From assembly GCF_010500965.1 (NCBI RefSeq), contig NZ_QVMI01000011.1:134085-198084 (forward strand): a DNA stretch of 64,000 nt, read 5' to 3'. The stretch is from Bacteroides sp. 51. GTDB lineage: Bacteria; Bacteroidota; Bacteroidia; Bacteroidales; Bacteroidaceae. The notes below the pieces were generated by a model. The model was not told the origin of the DNA and searched no databases. It worked only from the letters and a program-made list of their open reading frames with translations. The number at the start of each line of letters is the position of its first letter. Position 1 is the stretch's first letter. Both the position numbers and the translations under genes were made by a program. Positions 50,585-60,600 of the stretch are shown in pieces.

Positions 50585-51778
50585 ATGAGCAAACTTGATT
50601 TTTCACAACGTAATGTAGGCATTGATGTGCTGCGGGCATTAACCATGTTGTTGATGATCTTTGTCAATGACTTCTGGACGGTGAACGATGTACCTCATTG
50701 GATGCATCATGCTAAAGGCAATGAAGACTTTCTGGGTCTGGCAGATGTCGTTTTCCCCTGTTTTCTCTTTGTGGTAGGTATGTCTATACCTTTTGCTATT
50801 GAACGGAGATTCAGTAAGGGGTTTCCGGAGATAAGCACCATGCAACATGTATTGGAACGTACGTTCGCCTTGCTGATTATGGGTGTTTTTATAGTCAACA
50901 CCGAATATGGCATATCAAGCGAGGTGGGGATGAGTATGTCTGTCTTCAGGATATTGATGATAGCCGCGTTTTTAATGATCTGGAATGTGTATCCAAGAAC
51001 GGACAAACCAATCCGTTATGTATATACGGCTTTGAAGGTTGTTGGAATGCTGATACTTATTTATCTGGCTTTCATCTTCCGGGATGCGAAAGACGGAATC
51101 TTCCAGGCGCGTTGGTGGGGAATATTAGGCACAATCGGGTGGACGTATCTGGTTTGTGCTTCCATTTACTTGTTTGTCCGCGATAAAATTCCGCATATAT
51201 TCTTTATCTGGTTGGCATTCGTGCTATTGTGTATGGTGAAGAGCAGCCAATTGATTCCAAGGGAAAGTGTTATCAATACCTTCCTGGGGATATTATATAT
51301 CGGTTCCGGTTCGAAGGTCGCTTTTACGATGGGAGGCATATTGTTTTCACTTATTATCGTGAAATATTCGCATGTGGTTACCCGGAAAAAAGTGTTGTTC
51401 ATTGTTGCTGTTGTGGCTGTTCTGCTCCTTGCTGCTGCGGTTTCCAATCATTTTTGGATGATATCCAAAGGACGGGGTACGCCTCCGTATGTTTTCTATT
51501 GTTCGGCCATTGCAATCGGTACGTATGGATTGATTCAATGGGCTGTATCTAAAGGAAAGGAATCGTGGTTTAATATCATAAAACCGGCGGGAACGGCTAC
51601 CCTTACTTGCTATCTTGTTCCTTATGTGCTTTATAGTATATCCCGGCTTTTGGGTATTGCATTGCCCGATTGGATAAAAGAGGGAGGAATGGGATTGGTG
51701 AAGTGTGCTTGTTTTGCCTTCTTATGCATAGGAATAACCGCCCTGTTGGAACGTTTTAAAATCAAATTGAAAGTTTAA
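50585..51778 (+). CDS. DUF5009/HGSNAT-like membrane acyltransferase (second copy)
   Basis: This 397-residue polytopic membrane protein has about ten helices and the start 'VGIDVLRALTMLLMIFVNDFW' and 'GLADVVFPCFLFVVGMSIPF' that relate it to the NagX/HGSNAT group, but it is clearly different from the copy at 31420. A transmembrane acetylation role for an amino sugar fits the locus. It starts 21 bases after the GH20 gene and is followed 3 bases later by the lipoprotein gene. Confidence 0.75.
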   Translation: MSKLDFSQRNVGIDVLRALTMLLMIFVNDFWTVNDVPHWMHHAKGNEDFLGLADVVFPCFLFVVGMSIPFAIERRFSKGFPEISTMQHVLERTFALLIMGVFIVNTEYGISSEVGMSMSVFRILMIAAFLMIWNVYPRTDKPIRYVYTALKVVGMLILIYLAFIFRDAKDGIFQARWWGILGTIGWTYLVCASIYLFVRDKIPHIFFIWLAFVLLCMVKSSQLIPRESVINTFLGILYIGSGSKVAFTMGGILFSLIIVKYSHVVTRKKVLFIVAVVAVLLLAAAVSNHFWMISKGRGTPPYVFYCSAIAIGTYGLIQWAVSKGKESWFNIIKPAGTATLTCYLVPYVLYSISRLLGIALPDWIKEGGMGLVKCACFAFLCIGITALLERFKIKLKV

Positions 51779-51781
51779 CGT

Positions 51782-52735
51782 ATGAAAACTACCCTATCCA
51801 TTTTCTCAGCATTTTTGTTTAGCATTCTTTTCTCATTTGGCTTTTTTACTTCGTGTAGTTCCTCGGATGATCCGCTACTCGAAGAGTCACCCATCGTAGA
51901 CCCACCTCCCGGTGATGACGACGACGATGATGATGAAGATGATCCGAAGCCTAACCCTCCGGCTCCCTGGCCATATCCGAAGTTGATTTCTTTGTGGAAT
52001 CATACGGTTGATCTCAACATTACAAATGTTGTTAAAGAGTTGAACTCTAATCTTGTATGGACGAATGATTCACCCTACGCGGGGCAAGCGTGGGAGAAAA
52101 CCCACATGTATAAATGTCTTCAGGTTCCGGGAATAGAGTATGTCTTTGGCAAAATCAATAGGGTGGCCTGGGGATGGACACATAAAGGCTCTGTAGAACA
52201 TGCACGTTGGGTGGCAGGTTTGGCAAAGGAGCACGCAAAGATTGCCGGTTTATATCTGAATGACTTTTATGATGAGATTGAAGAAGGATATCGCACGGAA
52301 GATCAGTGGCGGGAGATTATAGCGGCAGCGAAGGAAGTCAACCCCAATCTTCATATTTGGGCTCCTCACTATCCACATCGCAATCAGGGTCAACATGCAT
52401 TTGATTTTGATATAGATGGCGTAATTATCAACCTGTGGGGAAATAAACCCGAACAACTTCAGGATTTGGAGAATCAGATAGCGGCTAGTCTGGAACGCCA
52501 TCCCAACAGATACGTTGTTGGCGGTTTATATTTGTTCTCCGGAACGGGCGCCAATGAAAGATGGCTCACGGAAAGTGAATTTAAATCCATTCTGGGACAT
52601 TATGTGGACCTGATGAATCAAGACAAACTTGTGGGTGTAAGGTTGTTTAGTGCTGAGTTATTCATAGAGCGTCCTGAATATATTACCTGGGCGAAAGAGA
52701 TTCTGGAACGGCTGGAAAAACCATCGGACCCGTAA
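51782..52735 (+). CDS. Acidic-linker surface lipoprotein, unknown, possible new glycosidase
   Basis: This 317-residue lipoprotein (FFTSC) has a low-complexity linker near residues 40-65 with a run of seven Asp residues, then a Pro-rich hinge and a globular domain of about 250 residues. That domain has alternating strand-helix pattern like a TIM barrel: 'GIEYVFGKINRVAWGW', 'KIAGLYLNDFYDEIEEGY', 'NLHIWAPHYPHRNQG', 'IDGVIINLWGN', 'VVGGLYLFSGTG' and 'VGVRLFSAELF'. Acidic residues at strand ends ('NDFYDE') could be catalytic. I do not recognise a family. It is last in the amino-sugar locus, 3 bases after the acyltransferase gene, so it is probably made with it. Confidence 0.72.
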   Translation: MKTTLSIFSAFLFSILFSFGFFTSCSSSDDPLLEESPIVDPPPGDDDDDDDEDDPKPNPPAPWPYPKLISLWNHTVDLNITNVVKELNSNLVWTNDSPYAGQAWEKTHMYKCLQVPGIEYVFGKINRVAWGWTHKGSVEHARWVAGLAKEHAKIAGLYLNDFYDEIEEGYRTEDQWREIIAAAKEVNPNLHIWAPHYPHRNQGQHAFDFDIDGVIINLWGNKPEQLQDLENQIAASLERHPNRYVVGGLYLFSGTGANERWLTESEFKSILGHYVDLMNQDKLVGVRLFSAELFIERPEYITWAKEILERLEKPSDP

Positions 52736-52779
52736 CCTGACGTGTTTCGCTTACGAAGAATAGAGTTGACGATGGGCGA

Positions 52780-52861
52780 TCCTATGATATGATCCATAGG
52801 GTAGTATGATAAGGGTCTTTGGGTAGTATGGTAGCATTGCCAGGGTAGTATGGTAATTATT
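52780..52861. repeat. Tandem array: four 22-bp units (TAGTATGGTAG...CCAGGG family)
   Basis: Units start at 52780, 52802, 52824 and 52846; the third, TAGTATGGTAGCATTGCCAG followed by GG, is closest to the consensus seen at 26551-26682. The first unit contains the dyad CCTATG...CATAGG. It fills the convergent gap between the acidic lipoprotein gene and the second HTCS gene. Confidence 0.7.
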
Positions 52862-52867
52862 TAATCA

Positions 52868-55800
52868 TCACCCTTGAAATGTCCTTTTTGCATACTCCGT
52901 AGCAGTCATTCCCCAAAAGGCTTTGAAGCTTTTACTGAAATAATGCGGGTCGTTATAGCCTACCATATAGGCTATTTCGGCCATCGTATATTGCTGTTGC
53001 CTGATCAGCTCGGCCGCCCTTCTCATCCTTACATCCCGAATGTACAGGATAGGCGAGAGGCCCGTCAGGGATTTGAGTTTGTGGAAGAAAATTGTACGGC
53101 TCAGATTGAAATGATCGACAACCGTATCTACATTTAAATCCGGGTTATTCATTTGCTCTTCCATTACTTCACCGAGCTTACTCAGAAATGCCATATCCTT
53201 TTCGGAAAGTTGTGTAGCTTGTTCTTCTTCTTTACTGATATTCTCTATCTTGTTCTGACTATAAAATACCTGTAGTTTCTTTCGTTGAGCCAACAGATTA
53301 TCCACCTTCAATTGCAGGTAATGAATGCTGAAAGGCTTGGTGATATAGTCGTCCGCTCCGGTCTGAATGCCAATCAGAACGCTATCCAGATCCGACTTGG
53401 CCGTCAGTACAATGGCCGGGATATGCGATGTCCGTTCGTCGTGTCTTAACTCCTGTAACATTTGTATACCATCCTTTACCGGCATCATAATGTCTGTGAT
53501 AATGATATCCGGCAAAGTGGCGAATGCTTTTTCAAGTCCCTCGCTTCCATCCCTGGCTTCGGTTATGTGGTATTTATCTTGAAATACTTGTTTAATAAAT
53601 ATCCGGAGTTCCTGGTTATCTTCGACTATAAGCATACGTAATTCATTCCCGTTGCCGGGTTCTGACTCTGTTTCCTCTTCCGGAGTAATGACGATGGGTG
53701 CTATGGGATTTCCATTCTTCAAATCATCTACAATATATTCTGTATCAGCTGGATAATGTTCCTTTCCTTTAAGCAGGATAATAGTAAAAGCACTACCCTC
53801 GCCAATTTTACTCTCTACAGAGATAAGGCCCTGATGCATTTCGGTTAGCTCCTTAGCTAAAGACAAGCCGATGCCCGAACTTGGGCTGTTGTTCGATTTC
53901 TTCTGTATAAAGTTCTCGAAACGGTTGAATATACTTTTCTGCTTCTCTTCCGGAATGCCCACACCCTGATCCGTAACTTTGATGGATACCGTGTGCTGTG
54001 TTTCCGTTACATCAACCTGTATATGCTTATGATCGGGCGTGTATTTGAAAGCATTAGACAACAGATTAAAAATAACCTTTTCTATTTTATCCTCGTCAAT
54101 CCATAAATAACAATCAGATGGTCCGGAAGAGAAACGTAGCGTAATATGCCTCTCGCTGGCCAGACCCATAAAATGCTCAACAACCCCTTGTGCGAAGCGT
54201 ACAATATCCGTGTACTGAACGCGGAGCCGCATCTTTTGATCCTGTATTTTGCTGAAATCCAGAATCTGTCCGACCAAGCGTTGCATGCGTTCACTGTTTT
54301 TCCTGATCATGCTTAAAGATTCTCTTAATTTCTCCGGCAGTGTCTCGGTATTCAATATAAAATCCAACGGTCCGGTGATGAGCGTTAACGGGGTGCGTAG
54401 TTCATGCGAAACATCGGTAAAGAAGTTCAACTTCAGTTGTGCCAGATACTCTTCATTCCTCACCTTTTGTTTCATGCGGTAGAATACGGTATAGATATAC
54501 ATGACCGTCAGGGCAATGATCAATATCAATAGAAACAATAAGAAACTAGCCAAAGGTGTTTCCGAGAACGTAGGCAGTACTTCGATGGATAAAGTTCTTT
54601 CATTGTCAACCCATACCCCTTCACTGTTTGTCGATTTTACACTAAAGATATACTTGCCCGGCGGCAGGTTGGTATAATTTGCCTCATGTCCCTGATCGGT
54701 ATAGCGATATGTTTTGTCGAATCCCCGTAGCATATAAGCATAATGCGTATACTCGGTATTCGTCATATTCAGTGCAGAGAACGTTATTCTTAACGAATGG
54801 TTGTTAGGAGGCAATGTCACCTGTTGACTATTGTCTATGCTGGTTGGAAGAATTTCGGGAGTTTCTTTTGGAGTTAGCTCTTCATTATTCACCCAGATAG
54901 AGGAGAAGAAGATTTGCGGAACAAAGTCTGTTTGATTAATCTTCCCGGGAGTGAAATAAAATATTCCCCTGTTTGTTCCGAAAAGAATCCGCTCCTTGTC
55001 CATGCTTCCTACGCCCTCACTAAAGTGCATATTGAATGCAATATGCTCGCTTGGATACTGGATTTGCTCTTGCGAATGGACAAACTTCACCAGTCCGCCA
55101 CCCGTAGCAAGCCATAAATTACCATTACGATCTTCCTCTACTGCATAGATAATATCAGAGATCAGCCCGTTCTCTTGTGTAAACGCTTCGCATTGATAGC
55201 TTCCCTGGGCTGTCTTTATAATCTCGTTCAGCCCGCCACCATACGTTACAGCATAAATCCGGCCTTTAGAGGTACACTTAATCATGTGTACATCGTTATT
55301 GTTCAAACTGTTTACATCTCCCTGCTCCCTATTTATCTGATCGAAAACGATAGTTTCCGGCTCGCGGAAGTTTTCATTGAAATGGAGTATGCCTGCCGTG
55401 GTAGATACCCAGATGTTTCCTACGCTATCTTCTGTGATATGCCTTACTTTATAAAAACGCTGTATGGGATAATTCTTCAATCCGTTTTGGTGGTTAATGA
55501 AATGCAGAGAACCATCCGCTTGCTGCTCAATCAGGTTCAATCCTCCTCCATAGGTCGCTACCCACAACCTTTTCTTACGATCCTGGAAAGTAAAATAAAT
55601 ATTATTATGACTAATTGAGTGTAGATTGTTTGGATCGTGCGTGTACTGCTCTGTTTTGAAATGGCCGGATGCTGTTTCCACGACTCTGATCAGGCCTTCG
55701 CCTTTGGTAGATATCCAGAATACATCATCCGAGTCTTGCGTAATGGCATACACTTTACCCGCCCTGAATGAATGAAGTAAGTTGAACTGTGCATCGTAAA

Positions 55801-57226
55801 CAGAAACATTCAGATCCCGGCTACCCGTCCAGATTCTTCCCTTTTTATCTGTATAAAGTGCCCTGATTTCGTTTTCCGGTAAGTCCGGATCTTCCGGCGA
55901 GGGCATATGGAAATGAAATTTATCGGATATAAAAGTAACCCGCTGTAGGCGGTTAAGTTGTGTGCTCATCCATAAATTACCCTGTTTATCAGAAAAAGCT
56001 GAGAAACAACGGTCGTTGGACTTCCATTTGATAGACTGATCTGTCGTGTTGAAAGGGATAAGTGCTTTACGCTGTGCGTCATAATAGGAGAGTCCGCCAC
56101 CTTTGGGATGTATCCACAACACATTATTCGGATCTTCTATAGCAAAGAACCCCGTTTCTGTGCACAACGGGCGCTTGGCTTCGTCTTTGCCGACAAACTC
56201 ATGGAACTCCAGTTGTTGTAAATCAAACAAAGTAACTCCGGGGTCGGGGTGGGTAATCCAAAGCAGATGGTTATTGGTAATCATTGCAGATTCAATAGAT
56301 TTATCCTTCCTCTTCATCAGATGATCGAGCCGGAAATGGCGATATGAATGATCCGCGGGATTACTCATAAATACCCCATCCTTATCTGTGATATATAGCG
56401 TTTTGCCGGTCCCGCCCAGGATAGAAATAACCGAAGCAGACGTTTTTAACTGTTCAACCCGGATTGCTTTCCGGGATAACGAATAGGTGTAAATCTTTCC
56501 ATTATTCCCTCCGAATAATAAACTGTCGCCTTGCTCCTTCGCAGTATAGAATGAAGCTGCACTATGAGAGGTACCAGGAACAATGGTAGATAATTGTCGG
56601 TCCTTTAACTGATAAAGTCCGTTGTCGGTGAGTATCCATTCCTGTTCTGTGGAATCCAGATACACAGCGTGGATTTTACCCGATGGCAAAACATTATCCT
56701 TATCGGAATAAACATCCAATGCTAATGAGAGATCAACCGGGTGCGTATGGGCTCGTATAGCGCTCCCATCTGTAAACAGCAGCCAGGTAACGCCATTGGA
56801 TAATACCTGGATAGACTGAAAATTGACAGAGGATGCTTTAGGGATAGGATCGAATGTTTCACTACCCGGATTAAAACGGTAAGCAGTTGAATCATAACAT
56901 AAAACCCAGATACAACCATACTTATCTTCATTGATTTCCAGTAAACGGTCGTTCGTAAGTCCACCCTGGTCTTTGGTACTCGACTTATAGTTCTGGAAAT
57001 TATATCCGTCGAATCTATACAGTCCATTCCAGGTGGCAAACCACAACAATCCCTTATGATCTTGTATCATATCGTTGACCAGTCCGTCTTCCACACCATT
57101 CTTTGAAGAGAAATAAGTCGTGGTATATTTCTTGGGCAGGTTCGTCGCTGAAACCGATAGGCTCCAGTTGAACAGATTCAGTAAAATGACAATAATATAA
57201 GTTAAGATATAAAATGTGTTTCTCAT
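52868..57226 (-). CDS. Hybrid two-component system regulator (HTCS), second copy
   Basis: This sensor-regulator of about 1,452 residues has a Sec signal, a periplasmic beta-propeller of regulator repeats ('GLLWFATWNGLYRFDGY', 'GRIWTGSRDLNVSVYD', 'GNLWLATGGGLVKFV'), a Y_Y_Y domain ('YTNLPPGKYIFSVKSTNSEG'), one membrane helix ('FLLFLLILIIALTVMYIY'), HisKA with its His near residue 941 (VSHELRTPLTL), HATPase ('DQGVGIPEEKQ', 'SSGIGLSLAKEL'), a receiver ('IIITDIMMPVKDG') and an AraC-type DNA-binding end. It is divergent to the SusC/SusD/GH43 locus, its likely target. Start choice among ATGs at 57250, 57235 and 57226 is uncertain; a -7 box at 57248-57255 favours the last two. Confidence 0.92.
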   Translation of the reverse strand: MRNTFYILTYIIVILLNLFNWSLSVSATNLPKKYTTTYFSSKNGVEDGLVNDMIQDHKGLLWFATWNGLYRFDGYNFQNYKSSTKDQGGLTNDRLLEINEDKYGCIWVLCYDSTAYRFNPGSETFDPIPKASSVNFQSIQVLSNGVTWLLFTDGSAIRAHTHPVDLSLALDVYSDKDNVLPSGKIHAVYLDSTEQEWILTDNGLYQLKDRQLSTIVPGTSHSAASFYTAKEQGDSLLFGGNNGKIYTYSLSRKAIRVEQLKTSASVISILGGTGKTLYITDKDGVFMSNPADHSYRHFRLDHLMKRKDKSIESAMITNNHLLWITHPDPGVTLFDLQQLEFHEFVGKDEAKRPLCTETGFFAIEDPNNVLWIHPKGGGLSYYDAQRKALIPFNTTDQSIKWKSNDRCFSAFSDKQGNLWMSTQLNRLQRVTFISDKFHFHMPSPEDPDLPENEIRALYTDKKGRIWTGSRDLNVSVYDAQFNLLHSFRAGKVYAITQDSDDVFWISTKGEGLIRVVETASGHFKTEQYTHDPNNLHSISHNNIYFTFQDRKKRLWVATYGGGLNLIEQQADGSLHFINHQNGLKNYPIQRFYKVRHITEDSVGNIWVSTTAGILHFNENFREPETIVFDQINREQGDVNSLNNNDVHMIKCTSKGRIYAVTYGGGLNEIIKTAQGSYQCEAFTQENGLISDIIYAVEEDRNGNLWLATGGGLVKFVHSQEQIQYPSEHIAFNMHFSEGVGSMDKERILFGTNRGIFYFTPGKINQTDFVPQIFFSSIWVNNEELTPKETPEILPTSIDNSQQVTLPPNNHSLRITFSALNMTNTEYTHYAYMLRGFDKTYRYTDQGHEANYTNLPPGKYIFSVKSTNSEGVWVDNERTLSIEVLPTFSETPLASFLLFLLILIIALTVMYIYTVFYRMKQKVRNEEYLAQLKLNFFTDVSHELRTPLTLITGPLDFILNTETLPEKLRESLSMIRKNSERMQRLVGQILDFSKIQDQKMRLRVQYTDIVRFAQGVVEHFMGLASERHITLRFSSGPSDCYLWIDEDKIEKVIFNLLSNAFKYTPDHKHIQVDVTETQHTVSIKVTDQGVGIPEEKQKSIFNRFENFIQKKSNNSPSSGIGLSLAKELTEMHQGLISVESKIGEGSAFTIILLKGKEHYPADTEYIVDDLKNGNPIAPIVITPEEETESEPGNGNELRMLIVEDNQELRIFIKQVFQDKYHITEARDGSEGLEKAFATLPDIIITDIMMPVKDGIQMLQELRHDERTSHIPAIVLTAKSDLDSVLIGIQTGADDYITKPFSIHYLQLKVDNLLAQRKKLQVFYSQNKIENISKEEEQATQLSEKDMAFLSKLGEVMEEQMNNPDLNVDTVVDHFNLSRTIFFHKLKSLTGLSPILYIRDVRMRRAAELIRQQQYTMAEIAYMVGYNDPHYFSKSFKAFWGMTATEYAKRTFQG

Positions 57227-57247
57227 AGTATCCATATGCCTTGTGTA

Positions 57248-57255
57248 CAAAAGTA
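57248..57255 (-). promoter_or_regulatory. Putative -7 box for the second HTCS gene (TACTTTTG)
   Basis: On the minus strand TACTTTTG fits TAnnTTTG just before the ATGs at 57235 and 57226, implying a very short leader and excluding the ATG at 57250 if the box is used. Confidence 0.45.
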
Positions 57256-57338
57256 AAATAAAAAAAGCATTGTATTCTATGTTTCTTGTAACTATTCGGT
57301 TTGGTACGTTACTTATTTAATCATTCCGTTACTCATAG

Positions 57339-57419
57339 TAAAGAAAGGGCCGGACCATCGACTATACATCATCCGACCTTTTACTATACATCATCCGGTG
57401 TTTTTCATCAAAGGTCCGG
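57339..57419. repeat. Two 22-bp direct repeats flanked by CCGGACC/GGTCCGG
   Basis: Direct repeats start at 57361 and 57383 (ACTATACATCATCCG followed by variable bases), exactly 22 bases apart. They are flanked by an inverted 7-bp repeat, CCGGACC (57350-57356) and GGTCCGG (57413-57419). They lie in the 377-base divergent gap (57227-57603) between the HTCS and SusC genes, where the regulator's operator is expected. Apart from the -7 box I see nothing else in this gap. Confidence 0.6.
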
Positions 57420-57603
57420 GGTATATCTTTCTGCCCATACCTGGGTTGATTTCCTCTTCTTCGTATCAAACCGGATGCTTGCATGTTTTTAAGTATATCT
57501 GATAGATATTCCATCGATATTGTTAGAAAATACACCGAGATTTCCTGTTTTTGTTCTACTTTGCTCCAAGAAATCTCTAATACTAATTTAACTATTGAAA
57601 AAC

Positions 57604-60600
57604 ATGAGAAAAAGAAGTAGAAATGTTTGGTTCATTTGCGGCCTTTCTCTTGGTTTAGCTTCGCTACCACTATATGGTAATGCCGAAGATAATATGAAAG
57701 AATACGCATCGTATAGCCAACAATCCGTTCAGCAAAACCGGAAAATAACAGGTGTCATTATTGACGATTTAAGCGAACCGCTTATTGGGGTATCTGTTTT
57801 AGTGAAGGGAACAACAATTGGAACAATTACAGATTTTGATGGAAACTTCTCTTTAGATGTACCGAATGACGCTGTATTGGTTATCTCTTATGTCGGTTAC
57901 AAAACACAGGAAATCACCGTAGGCAACCAACAACGACTGGCCATTACGTTGGAGTCTGATAATAAGGTACTCGATGAGGTAGTGGTCGTGGGTTACGGTG
58001 TGGTACGTAAAGCCGACCTGACAGGTTCCATTGGTAGTGCAAACGCCGAAGCCATTACAGCCAAAGGAGCTACTTCATTGATGGAGAGCTTGCAGGGACA
58101 AGTGGCCGGTGTGAATATCACTCAATCTTCCAGTCGCGCAGGCGATGGGTTCAGCATCCAGATTCGCGGTAAGAGTACCATGAGCGATAAGAGCGAACCC
58201 TTGTATGTTATTGACGGTGTGGTTTGCGACAATATGAACTTCCTTAACCCCATGGACATTGAGAAAGTAGACATTCTGAAAGATGCTTCCTCAACCGCTA
58301 TCTATGGTTCGCGTGCAACCAACGGGGTGGTTATGATTACCACAAAGAAAGGAGATGAGAATGCCACAAGAACCTCTGTTAGTTATGATGGTTATTATGG
58401 TATTAAAACTACGGCAAACATGCCCGATTTTATGGATGGTGACCAATTCATGAACTGGCGTTTCCATCGTTATCTGACTTCATCTATGGATGCAAGTACC
58501 GGCCTGACAAAGTGGGATATGTCGACAGCCAACCTCCGCAACTTCTGGGGTGCAGACAGTCAGGTAGTGAAGGATATGTATAAGAACAAAAATTATACCG
58601 ATTGGGCTGATATCGTAACACGCGATGGTTCCCAACAGAATCACTTTCTGAATATCACCGGTAACGCAAAAAACATGACGTACCGTATTGGATTAGGATA
58701 TCAGAATGAAGAAGGTATTGCTTACGACGCTTACGAGCGGTGGAACATAAAGGGAGCCGTAGACCATAAAATATCGGATAAAGTATCGGCTGGTATCTCT
58801 ACCAATATGGCTACATCAATGAAGAATAACGGTAGCCAGAATTCTGTGTTGAACGGATTTCGCATGACTCCTGCAATGCCCGCTTATTATTGGGATGGTC
58901 CTAATGTCGGTAAACCGATCTTTCAACCTGGTAAAGATGTGGTAGTGTATCCTGATGGTGGTGGCCCGACCTCGACAATCAATCCGATAGTTGACCGTGA
59001 AAATTCTAAAGACGATACCCGTGCTTACGATGCTATGGCGAATTTGTATTTGCAATATAGTCCGGTAAATGAGGTTATTCTTAAAACCACATTCTCGCCT
59101 ATGTATGCGAAAAGAACCCGCGGTGTTTTCTATGGAGCAGATACTCAATTGCGTGGTGGTGCATCTAATATGGCAGAAAAACATAATGATGAAGTATTCT
59201 CTTATACTTGGGATACACAGGCAAATTATGTAAAAACCTTTGGCGATCATAGTCTGAATGCATTGGCTTTGTTTAGTGTATACCAGTTAAAGGAACAGGG
59301 AGACGATATTACAGTGGTAGATATGCCCTTTGATGTAGAGTGGCATAACCTGGGGTCGGGTACCGTTCAAAACCAGAATAGTTACTACCGTAAGATATCA
59401 ATGCTTTCTTATGTGGCCCGTATTAATTATGCATATAAAGGAAAGTATTTGCTGACTGTGTCTTCTCGTTGGGATGGAAGTTCGAAGTTCCAGAAAGGCG
59501 ATCGTTGGGGCATGTTCCCATCGGCTGCTTTGGCATGGCGTATATCGGATGAAGCGTTTATGAAACCCGCCGAAAATTGGCTAAGTAACCTGAAACTGCG
59601 TGCCAGTTTTGGTGTTTCGGGTAATAACGCCGGACTTGCAGCCTATGACACAAGCGCTCTGGCTAACGTAAAATACTATTATAATTTTGGTTCTGCCCCG
59701 GCTAATGGCTTCGGTTATAAAATAATTGACTCGAATCTGACCTGGGAGAAGACCACTGAAATTAACTTCGGTATCGACTTCGGTTTCTTCAATAACCGCA
59801 TCAACGGGTCTATCGACCTCTATAATAAAGACTCTAAAGACCTTTTGATGGAAATGTTGACTCCGTTCGAACTGGGTACTATTGGAAAGATCGACGATCT
59901 GAACAGTGAAGGTTCAATAATAAGCAATGTGGGTAAAGTGAACAATAAAGGTATTGAAATTCAGTTGAATACTTTAAATGTACAAACACAAGACTGGCGT
60001 TGGGAAACCAGCTTCTCTTTTGCCCGGAACATAAATAAGATCAAAGAACTGAATAACGCCAAAGAAGACCTCGTAGGAAACAAGTGGTTTATCGGCCGGC
60101 CTATTGACGTGGTGTATGGATATAAATATATGGGCATTTGTACACGGGAAGAAGCGCAAGCCTATGCCAATGATCCGAATATGAAAACCAAGTTCTACGA
60201 AGGCGAAATGAAGATATTCGATAGAGACGGTAACGGCACTATTGATGCTGAAGACAAAATGGTATTAGGACATGCGGCTCCAACATGGACAGGAAGTTTC
60301 ACTTCTAACCTTTCTTATAAGAACATCGACTTCTCAGTAGGCATTTATACGAGTCAGGGTGGCACGGTGTACTCTCCTTTTATGGGTGAATTCCTCGATT
60401 ATAATCAAAGAGGTATGCAACGTCTGAATTTTGACTATTATATACCGGAAGGTGTTCCTGTTTTAGCAGCAGACGGATCGGTGACAACCCAGAGTGCTAC
60501 GCATTACGGCAAATACCCTTTCCCTACAAATGGAACAAACGGTAAAGGTGGTGGCGCAAACTGGTTAAGCGGAGGCAATGAAGACCGTGCGCAAAACTTT

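Noticed and set aside
57301-57492. Plus-strand open frame of 63 codons in the HTCS/susC gap
   Set aside because: It is made of the 22-bp repeats and low-complexity sequence, with no protein features.
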